In this document: piece by piece, positions 49,901 to 64,000 of the stretch
How positions within the stretch are numbered: position 1 is the stretch's first letter
Layout: each line of letters starts with the position of its first letter
Assembly: GCF_034702125.1 (NCBI RefSeq)
Contig: NC_085876.1
Location: 13,061,253-13,125,252 of the forward strand
Direction of reading: 5' to 3'
Origin: Engraulis encrasicolus
Taxonomy: Eukaryota > Chordata > Actinopteri > Clupeiformes > Engraulidae
DNA length: 64,000 nt
Notes under the pieces: generated by a model
What the model saw: the letters and a program-made list of their open reading frames with translations, nothing else
The model's database searches: none
Told to the model about the DNA's origin: nothing
Position numbers and translations under genes: made by a program

Positions 49901-50011
49901 GGCGAGATCCAGTACAAGCCGGTCAGCGTGGCCGAGCTGTCCGCCGCACACAAGGACCTCTGCCTGACCGTGTCCACCTCCGCCATCCAGGTGGAGCACA
50001 TGAACTCCTAA
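32564..50011 (+). CDS. znf384: ZNF384-like C2H2 zinc-finger transcription factor
   Basis: A nuclear C2H2 protein of the ZNF384 (CIZ/NMP4) and ZNF362 group, which binds A-rich promoter DNA. Exons: 32564-32626, 33608-33923, 36596-36718, [37813-37851 possible], 41420-41586, 42024-42100, 42529-42753, 45703-45870, 46282-46360, 47224-47382, 49529-50011. Without the bracketed exon: 619 aa, all phases consistent. The start MEDSHFNSSYFWSPVP and QIENAMFLNKMKEQL point to ZNF384 rather than ZNF362. Other marks are a Gly14 run, QNITVVPVPSTGIMTA, the basic patch KRGRKKK (about 186-192) and the acidic NDEDDHTNKDG. Eight fingers run from about residue 250 to 469, with NKDKPFKCHNC and CEKAFTQLSNLQ. A Gly-Arg then poly-Ala tract and CLTVSTSAIQVEHMNS end the protein. 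Finger exons 7 and 8 are a duplicated pair. Paralogue naming (znf384a, b or l) cannot be settled here. Confidence 0.94.
32865..33600 (+). repeat. Pyrimidine-rich minisatellite adjoining a splice acceptor
   Basis: About 730 bp almost free of purines on the plus strand. It contains irregular repeats of a roughly 75-80 bp unit (CTGCCCCACCACCCCTC, then CTGCCCTCTC, then TCTCCTGTCCCCCATGT). It runs into the acceptor of znf384-like exon 2 at 33608. Long ORFs across it in three frames are composition artefacts. Confidence 0.85.
34909..36355. mobile_element. 1447-bp non-autonomous DNA transposon, copy 1
   Basis: Terminal inverted repeats of roughly 215 bp begin CTAACCCCAACTCCGATGAA and end with TTCATCGGAGTTGGGGTTTG. 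TA stands at both flanks (34907-34908, 36356-36357), consistent with a TA target duplication of the Tc1/mariner type. The interior has only ORFs of 60-65 codons, so it is non-autonomous. It lies in intron 2 of the znf384-like gene, ending 240 bp before exon 3. The copy at 59827-61273 is nearly identical, equally long and in the same orientation. Confidence 0.85.
36954..37039. repeat. CA microsatellite
   Basis: Uninterrupted AC dinucleotide repeat of 86 bp in a znf384-like intron. Confidence 0.95.
37813..37851 (+). other. znf384: Possible 39-nt cassette exon of znf384-like gene
   Basis: A good acceptor (TTTCCATTAG) and donor (CCAGT then GTGAGTAC) bound 39 nt. With phase 1 on both sides the exon would add 13 residues without a frame change (reading ASRPPSLYLHSQ). 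Another frame reads a Thr, Ser, Pro-rich stretch that would not fit the phase. Family knowledge does not decide. Confidence 0.3.
37918..38320. repeat. CACCA-type minisatellite with 80-bp higher-order period
   Basis: About 400 bp of degenerate CACCA, CATAC and CGCAC units. GCATCACACCAC recurs at 37959 and 38039, giving a clear 80-bp higher-order period (both copies continue to ACCGCACCACAGCGCACCAC). Located in a znf384-like intron just after the possible cassette exon. Confidence 0.8.
38966..39557. mobile_element. TTAA-flanked DNA element carrying a nested SINE
   Basis: The left end AGGAACGGTCCACCATTTTT and the right end AAAAATGGTGGATTCTTCCC are imperfect inverted repeats, flanked by TTAA at 38962-38965 and 39558-39561. 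Arm similarity continues through AAATGTG-TCATTTTACAC. About half the element is a later SINE insertion (39093-39380). Confidence 0.75.
39093..39380 (-). repeat. tRNA-derived SINE (family B), nested copy 3
   Basis: Homologous to 30349-30665 and 47722-48042, from GAAAGTGAAAGCCCACCTGG to the B box region GTCGAACCGGCAACC and the degraded tRNA head. It is inserted in the TTAA element 38966-39557 and so is younger than it. Confidence 0.8.
40050..40865. repeat. CTCCT/TCTTC pentanucleotide arrays in a higher-order repeat
   Basis: Three spaced copies of GAAGGAGACGCAGCCTGGTG stand near 40053, 40420 and 40697, each followed by long CTCCT (two copies) or TCTTC (third copy) arrays. The blocks in between share TCTTCTCCACTCCACTTTCA. 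The plus strand is nearly all pyrimidine over most of 800 bp. In the znf384-like intron before exon 41420-41586. Confidence 0.9.
42131..42290 (-). repeat. tRNA-derived SINE (family D), znf384-like intron
   Basis: Minus strand: GTCGTGGCCTAACGGTAGGG (A box region), then GGCGACCCAGGTTCGATTTC (B box), and a tail with CCTGTCAGAAATAAAGGC. Homologous to 52341-52507. Confidence 0.8.
42767..42850. repeat. CA microsatellite directly after znf384-like exon 7
   Basis: AC repeat of about 84 bp starting 14 bp after the donor of the exon ending at 42753. CAGCACACAC occurs on both the exonic and intronic sides. Confidence 0.95.
43866..43958. repeat. CA microsatellite split by a hAT-like element
   Basis: AC repeat of about 93 bp that resumes at 44363-44381 after the inserted element 43959-44362. 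Confidence 0.95.
43959..44362. mobile_element. hAT-like MITE inserted in a CA repeat
   Basis: The ends CAGGGCTTGACGCT and the reverse complement of AGTGTCAAGCCCTG are near-perfect inverted repeats. ACACACAC stands on both sides, matching an 8-bp hAT-type duplication, although the CA context makes this weak proof. The 404 bp have no ORF. Confidence 0.75.
47452..47700 (+). repeat. tRNA-derived SINE (family E), znf384-like intron
   Basis: A tRNA-like head (GGTGGCTCAGGTGGTGGAGG) with B box region AAGGTTGCAGGTTCATGTCC is followed by TCCTTGAGCAAGATTCTTTA. The tail GTGCAAAGAGCTTTGAGTG resembles common fish SINE tails. Confidence 0.7.
47722..48042 (-). repeat. tRNA-derived SINE (family B), copy 4
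   Basis: Almost identical to 30349-30665 over the full unit, with tRNA head GGCAGTCATGGGTGAGCGG on the minus strand. It lies in the last intron of the znf384-like gene, directly after the family E SINE. Confidence 0.85.
48532..48889. mobile_element. TTAA-flanked MITE
   Basis: The ends AGGGACACTGTGCAGGAAAT and CTCACACAGTGTCCC form inverted repeats bounded by TTAA at 48528-48531 and 48890-48893. 358 bp, no ORF, in the last intron of the znf384-like gene. Confidence 0.75.
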
Positions 50012-51330
50012 AATAGACTGGGGGAGGGGAAGGGAGGGGTGGGGGAACCGAGGGAGGGAAGGAGGGATGGGAGGAGGAGTAGAACGATGTATGGATGTAT
50101 TTGGCTGGAAAGACTGTAAAAAATGAGAGGTGGAGGGGGAAAATTACAAACTACACTGCCTTGTGCTGAATGGAGAGCAGACTGGACCGGAGCCCAAAAG
50201 ATATATATGTGGACAGATCATGCTGGGGAGGAGGAGGAGGATGGCCAGAAGAGAGAGCAGAGGAAGAGGAGCGGGCACAGAGCAACAAAGCTAGCTGCGA
50301 GGGTGGGGTTGGGGACCAGGGTGGGGAGGGGTAGGTGGGATTGGGAGACGACGCTGGTGGCACTTACAGAACTTTTTCATTATCCATTTTTTTGTTTGTT
50401 TCCTTTTTCCTGTTTCTCGTCACCTTTATTATTATTGTTAAGTCATTTATCTATCATATGTGTGTATTTTTCTATGGTCTGACGTGTGGAAGAGAATGAG
50501 CAATGCCTTTGTGTGTACGAATGTGCGTTTGTGTGTGTGTGTGTGAGAGTGTGTATGTGCTTCTGAGACGGACGTTCAGCAAAGAGTATGGAACATGGAG
50601 AGAGCAATGGCTGTGTGGTGGAATGTATGGCAACATCCGGACAGAGCATTACTATATCTTCTTTTTTTCAAAGAAAGAAAGAAAAAAAGTGGCTTATCAT
50701 TTCATTGTTCTTCCCAACGTGACAAAGTCGCAAGGGTCGAAGCGGAAAAGGACAGAGAGGTTATTATATGCTAACGGTGGTTTTTTGCCGCAAGGTACTA
50801 TTTACTAGTTTATTTTTTACTTTTTAATACCAACTTATTACGTTACATCATTATTGTTATGCAAGTAACATCATTTATCCTTTTCAGTTCGCCATTACTG
50901 TAACCTTGTACATATACCGCATAGAAACGACATTTAAAAAAAAGTTTTGTTTTCTTTCACTCAAAAAGGGAAGGACTGTCTTTCTGCCTCTGTATAACAG
51001 ACCGTCGAAAAAAGAAGAAAAAAAAAGTTAACGAAACAAGAAAATGACATTAGTAATAATAACCAAATACAGAACCGCATTTCTCTCCCCAGCCAATCAG
51101 ATACCTCCTCACTGCCCGATTGTCGAGCGAGCATAGCACTGATTGGTTGGTTTTCTTCATGTATAATCCTTGTTGTAATTTCATTATGTGTCTTTTGGAA
51201 TAACACAGTTCTCAATATTCTTCTTATTAATGTTATTACTGTTGCTCTACTATGACTATTAACGACTCCTCTGCTGAATTTGCTGTATAGACCACACACA
51301 TCATTAAAAAGGAAATGGAAAAACAAGCTG
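50012..51330 (+). other. znf384: znf384-like 3' untranslated region
   Basis: Non-coding sequence after the TAA, beginning with a purine-rich GGGAGG stretch. A possible ATTAAA signal lies near 51303. No gene or repeat of note. Confidence 0.5.
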
Positions 51331-52340
51331 TTTGCGTCTGTGGCCTGTTTAAAATGACTTGGGCTTTGAAGTTGGTCTGACATGTAGGCCTACAGTGATG
51401 TATACAATAGGAGCCCATCAGACTTTCTAGGGCTGAAGAGTGTTTTAAGACTTCACACTCAGATGGAGCTATTACATGGGCCGAGTAAATTGTTGACCTT
51501 GAGCAACATCGTGTCGAAGGTTGTGTCTATGGCCCTTTCAAATGTTAACATTAAAGAAAGACTTAAACACAGTGTATGATGACATGTTCATATTTCTGTC
51601 TTCAGTAGTGTAACATGTTGTATTACCCACTGTTTAACTGCCCCCCCTAGTGAAGTGTCAGCGAAGTGTGCTTTAATATAATTTAATAGTATGACTGGCA
51701 CAGGGATGACAATCAGCAGCCCCAGTCCAAATTCACCTTTGACCTTTGATCCTTAGCTAAGGCTTGGGGTCCATCTCAATATAGTACCTCCACTCCTGTC
51801 CTTATGCCTGTGGTACTGTAACCTGAGCCAAGATGTCACTGATTATTTATTCAATAGCTAACAAAAGTATAATTCAAGGTCATTTTCTCATTTGTCATCG
51901 GGATATTGAATGGGGAATAGCCCCCAAAATTTGCTCCGCCTTGGATTTGTTTCTCCACGGAGATAGGATGTCAGCGAAGCACAAGACACAAGCAAAAGGA
52001 GAGGATGTGGAGAGGGGTACTAATTTGACATGGACCCTTGGACTGCACTATAGATAGGGCTAGCCCCCCCCCATGTATAGAATGAGCAGTCAGATTAAGC
52101 CTACACTTGATCCTACTCTTCAACTTATTGTCAATGTGTGCCGCGCCCTTCCTTAAAGCACTATTATTGTATACAACATGTGGTTGGTTCTCATATGATG
52201 CTCCCACTGTGGGCTCTTACTGCCTGATCAGCAGGGACTTGGCAGCGCTTGAGTGACAAATTACAGGTCTGTTTTTTTTTTTACACTACAGACAACTAGG
52301 GCTCCCGAGAGTTAATTTCGGCTTTTTTTGTTTTAAATAT

Positions 52341-52507
52341 TTTTAGGGCTTTTTTCCCCTTTATTTCTGACAGGATTGTGAAGGAGACACAGGAAATGAG
52401 TGGGGAAAGAAGGACGGGGAAGGATCGGCAAATGAACCGGGTCGGAGTCGAACCAGAGTCGCCGGCGAAGTAACCCAGTGCCCTACCGTTAAGCCATGGC
52501 AGGACCG
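52341..52507 (-). repeat. tRNA-derived SINE (family D), copy 2
   Basis: Minus strand: TGCCATGGCTTAACGGTAGG then GACTCTGGTTCGACTCC (B box). The tail contains CCTGTCAGAAATAAAGGG. Homologous to 42131-42290. Confidence 0.8.
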
Positions 52508-54028
52508 TTAATATGCCTTTTGATGAGCAAGACAGAAGTCAATAAGTAATAACCATCTTATTGACTGACTTAAATTGTATAGTACAACACAGTCAACATC
52601 CCCATGTACACACACCTCACATACAGTATGACAAACAAAACCCGCAAAGAAAGACTGTGAGACCCAGGCTGTGGTGATTCCATAATTATCTTTATGCAGT
52701 TGAAGAGAATAGCAAATTTTCTACAAAATAGTTCATCAGTACAGTCAGTGCACTAACAACAAACTGGAAATCTACCGGATTACCTCAGTTCCTACCGTAC
52801 TTTAACAATCTCTGTTACAGACAGTGGCAAATCGATACGTAATATAATATATCAGGAAATGGTCAGCACAGAGAAGACTACTCCTATTCTAACATACAAC
52901 CGTTAGGTCTAGAGACCTACACTCCCTGGACTTGTGTCAACAGATGTTTTTTTCCCCATTTGGTAGTTCAGTCGTGGCTAATGTCTAGAAATGTAAACAA
53001 TGGATAATAAGAGATTTCTTTTTAGGGTATGATGCAATGGAGTTAAATAGCTGTATACAATGTAAAATATTGTTAGTGAATAAACTGTAATTCTGATAAA
53101 ACACATGATCTGTGTGTGACAAGTCTGAATGTCTTGAGGTACTTGACGGCCAAAAAAATCTAAACAAATCGTATTGATTGGACTGATGAGGTCAACTGTG
53201 TCGGCATACCTTCATACTATATCACACATTACATAAAACAAAACAAAACCACTGGTTCTAATACAGACACACTTCTAAAGCGTGACTACACTCCAGCTTC
53301 AATACATATTTCCCAAAACAAGAGCTTAGGATCAAAATATATAACAATTTAAATTATTCAAACAAAGGAAGATAAGGACAGTGACTCTTTCAATAGCTGC
53401 ACTTGTGAAGCATGCACAACAAGCCATTCACATCATCAGCAAAAGCGTGTGTGTGAGCGTGTGTGTGTGTGTGCGTGCGCGCAAATAATGTGCATCTGGT
53501 TTCCTCCATTAGCAGTTCAATACGCCCTGCCAGCCACGCAATCTGTTGGCATGGAAACCAAATGGCCACCCAGAGACGGAGGTGTCTGTGAGCAGATGGT
53601 ATGGCAAATGTTTGGTTTGAGGAAGAGCATGACTCTTGGACAAACACGCAGAGAATAACGACTGAAACCAGCTAAAAACCAGCGCACAGGACGGCAGAAA
53701 GCAAATCCACTTTTTTGATTTCTTAACACAAACGCTTCAGTACTGTAGTAGTCACAGTAAAATACATAAGCAGTGACAATGACTCAAGACTCAAGACGAG
53801 TAATGCAAGGAGTAAGAAAAGTAATGACCCAATATTAATAGTTTCTTTCCTACCTACTGTAATCATTACAACTCTTTAAAAGATACAGTACTTCCCTTCA
53901 TTTCATTAAGCTTTTAGTATGCTTTTCAACATTAAAATATTTGTGAAGTATTTTTCTATTTGGTAAACTTGCTTCAACCAGACCAAAAAACTTCCCTCAT
54001 ATCAACAGGTTAGAGAGTCATCATACAG

Positions 54029-54417
54029 CAGAGGTGTCAAACTCAACTTGACTGAAGGCCAAAGTCAAAATCTGGCACAAAGTCGCGGGCCGAACTCAAT
54101 ATGTAATCTTAAAAAATGGACTGAAATGATGTATGCATTCACTTAATAGGCTACTCGGAGTTAAATTTCACATGCTCTTTCCTATCATATGTGGTAGGTC
54201 AAATGTGCCTGCCGATATTGTGTTGCTTATGAGTGTGAATTCATTGACATGGACCCACTCACATTCCTGTGACATATCAAAGTTCACATTCAAGTCCTGT
54301 TACGCTATACATTAATGGTGTATGTGGGCCAACTATAATAATGAAATTATCTCGCAGGCCAAATAAAATGACTATGTGGGCCAGATTTGGCCCTTAGGCC
54401 TGAGTTTGACATCCCTG
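54029..54417. mobile_element. hAT-like MITE (CAGRGGTGTCAAACTCA family)
   Basis: The left end CAGAGGTGTCAAACTCAACT and the right end GAGTTTGACATCCCTG are inverted repeats. GGGCC and AGGCC motifs near each end (GTCGCGGGCCGAACTCAA; GTGGGCCAGATTTGGCCC) are familiar from widespread vertebrate hAT MITEs. No clear 8-bp target duplication. Confidence 0.7.
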
Positions 54418-56018
54418 TAGAGAGCATTGCCCAACTTCATAATGAGGAGAACATTTAATTTTCTGTGAAAAACAAACAAACACAATCTGCTACATTTCTG
54501 GCCAGAGAATGATTATGTGATCAGTAATAAGACAAATAATTAGAGTGCATTAAATACAATTGTGAAACACTAAATAAATAACATGAGGTGAAATAAATAC
54601 TTGCCCGTTAAATAACACATCTACGATGATCAAACAGTTGTAGTGGTTGCAAATATCACATGTTAAATGTCTGGACTCCCTGAAATGTAACTTCCTATCA
54701 ACTACTTCAACTTTGACAATAATGACCGGGAATCATGTTCAGTCGCAGTGTGGAGGCATACAGCAATTGAATTTGGTCAAGCAACAGTAAAATCTGAACA
54801 TCACCCACATTATGCGATAATCATTTCTCCCTTTAAGAAATAAGATTTTAAGAGTACCATGTGGAAGATTCACACTGCGAGATTGCATGAGACGGTCTTG
54901 TTTTAAGATGCACTTCTGGTTTGGCAGCTAGTATAAGTGGACATCAAGGCAGTTCCAATGGGAATGAGGGTTAGTAGGGAGGAGCACACATACAGTACGT
55001 GATAGTGAGACTACTGGCACATCGTCTTACTTTCAGTCAGTTTTGAGGACTTGCAGCTTCAACATCTTTTAGATATTTTTTTCTTTATATATTGATTTTG
55101 TTTTAAATCAGAGCTACAATTAATGTTTTAAGTGTTTTTTCTTAATATTTGTAATATTTTTGTTATGTAATTTAACTTTCCTTCTTTAAGCATTTGGGAT
55201 GCCCAGCGTGACACACACTGGCCCGTATTCCCACTTATGTTCTCAGAAGTTGTTCTCAGATAATGTAGCTCTAACACTGGCTGAGCAAGAATGGTGAGCT
55301 CACGACGGGTGACGTCACCTCAGTGCCAGCATCTCAGAAGAGGGTAACCACAGAAGACATCAATACACACAAATTGACACTTTTGACACAAAGAAACAGG
55401 TGATTTGGCGAGGTAGCGTTCTCTTTTCTGGGGAGAGGAGTTCTATAGTGATTTGACAATAACTCATTTAAATCCTTCATCTACATACTGTACGCCTTCA
55501 CAAAGACCACCCATTGACCAAGCCACCATGGCGGAAATCAAAATGACTTTTTAAAAAATAAAATGTTGTATAGTAATGTCTACTTCAAGTAGTTCTACAT
55601 ATGTAAAGCGTTATTGTGCATGGCTCTTTCAAAAACAACTTTCCTGTAGTCCATCTCATTTTATAACGTCTCCATTACTCTTTGTGTTTCCACAGAGTGA
55701 CATTGTATTACACCTACTATTGTTTTCCTTTCTTTGCCCCTTTCTTGGTCTTATCTGTATTTCACATGAATACCTCATGAGCCATCACAACAAGCATGAC
55801 TGCTTAACACACAGAATACAGTATATACAGTGGAATTGCACACAAGATGCTCGACAGTACCATTTATATGAAAAAAATAAGTATTAAGTCGCAGCCATGT
55901 CTACCTAGTGCAAGCTCGCCTTAATTGGTTTACTGATTAGAGCACAGTTGATCAAATCTCCCCAGAAACTGCCTACCTGTGCCAAGTCAAAGAAAGGCAA
56001 ACACAGAAGCATGCCGAG

Positions 56019-56105
56019 CGAAGAGAAGAGAAGAGAAGAGAAGAGAAGAGAAGAGAAGAGAAGAGAAGAGAAGAGAAGAGAAGAGAAGAGAAGAGAAGAG
56101 AAGAG
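56019..56105. repeat. AAGAG pentanucleotide array
   Basis: About 17 nearly perfect AAGAG units. Confidence 0.95.
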
Positions 56106-56209
56106 GCTGAAATGGAGAGAACATGAAACAAGTGGTGACACAGGGAAGACACAAGACGAGACAGGGAAAGAGATGGTCAAAAAGAAAAAAGAGAGGTAGA
56201 GAAGGGAGG

Positions 56210-56212
<3 letters not shown>

Positions 56213-56276
<64 letters not shown>
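56213..56276. repeat. GA microsatellite
   Basis: Uninterrupted AG/GA repeat ending about 70 bp left of the flot1 stop codon, so probably transcribed in its 3' UTR. Confidence 0.95.
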
Positions 56277-56280
<4 letters not shown>

Positions 56281-56348
56281 CAATATCTCGACTTAAGCGT
56301 ATGCAGTGGCTGTAGACTGCCTGCCTGCGCTGCATGGGCTGAGTCCTC

Positions 56349-63525
<7,177 letters not shown>

Positions 63526-64000
63526 CTGCAGCCTGGGATGCAAACAGCAGGGGGAGACAAAGAGACATGTGCCAGAGAGTTTGGTTATGAGAACAACAAG
63601 GTACGCAAGGCAAAAAGGAGAAGACATCCTCTGCTCTTCTGCTGCTGCTCTGTTTCTGGGACCCTATTCCGTTTTTTCCCATGCCTAACATTTTAATGGG
63701 CTGTTTCATTTCCGTTTTCGCCACTCTTCACCTCTCTTAAGTGGGCATCTATCTTCATCAAAACACTTCCTATTGCATGATATATGAGGTTGATGTATGT
63801 TGATGTTCAACTTAATATTATTAAGGAGTAGTTTTAACCATTGCATATGGAAAAGCAGAAACAACCACACTATCTGCCATTTTATAATGTAAGCTTAAGC
63901 AGTTCATAATACTGGGGCCATTTTCATGACAGAGAAAAATCGAGCTGGTACAGACAGGGTAAACTAACAGCGTTGTGAACGGTGTGTTCTTCCTCTCTCA

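Larger units (their letters stand above)
51331..56348. other. Convergent znf384-like/flot1 intergenic region and possible flot1 3' UTR
   Basis: No coding exon is supported. It contains a SINE (52341-52507), a hAT-like MITE (54029-54417), an AAGAG array (56019-56105) and a GA array (56213-56276). The rest is AT-rich. How far the flot1 3' UTR reaches leftwards from 56348 is not determined. Confidence 0.5.

Overview
The window is vertebrate nuclear DNA, almost certainly from a teleost fish. It has spliced genes with GT-AG introns, many tRNA-derived SINEs, short terminal-inverted-repeat DNA transposons and very long CA, CT and CTCCT arrays, and its proteins match vertebrate families exon by exon. 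I see no prokaryotic, viral or CRISPR content. Exon borders were set by reading frame, splice dinucleotides and remembered family sequence, not by alignment software.

Five genes are present. (1) daxx, + strand, 3-7851, lacks its 5' end: nine exons run from the end of the N-terminal helical bundle to the C-terminal SUMO-interacting motif. (2) zbtb22, - strand, 16681-12543, is complete: BTB domain plus three zinc fingers, 749 aa. (3) kifc1, - strand, 26595-18028, is complete: 16 coding exons, 614 aa, a minus-end-directed kinesin-14. (4) A znf384-like gene, + strand, 32564-50011, is complete: ten certain coding exons, 619 aa, eight C2H2 fingers, plus one possible 39-nt cassette exon. (5) flot1, - strand, 63525-56349, is only the C-terminal part: four exons, with the 5' part beyond the right edge. 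daxx and zbtb22 converge; zbtb22 and kifc1 run in tandem with little room between them; kifc1 and znf384-like diverge from about 27.0 and 31 kb; znf384-like and flot1 converge.

The daxx-zbtb22-kifc1 cluster matches the human extended class II MHC region. FLOT1 is a human class I region gene and ZNF384 lies on another human chromosome, so this looks like a rearranged teleost MHC-linked segment. The genes do not form one pathway: a histone H3.3 chaperone, two DNA-binding zinc-finger proteins, a spindle motor and a membrane-raft scaffold.

The rest is repeats, often nested. Most striking is an array in the last intron of flot1 (about 57.1-58.2 kb). Its 64-83 bp units each contain a copy of the end of the preceding coding exon together with its GT splice donor. 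Others are two near-identical 1447-bp transposons 25 kb apart in the same orientation, a piggyBac-like element inside a SINE with its empty site 250 bp away, a hAT-like element in a CA repeat, a TTAA element carrying a SINE, and long pyrimidine tracts next to splice acceptors.
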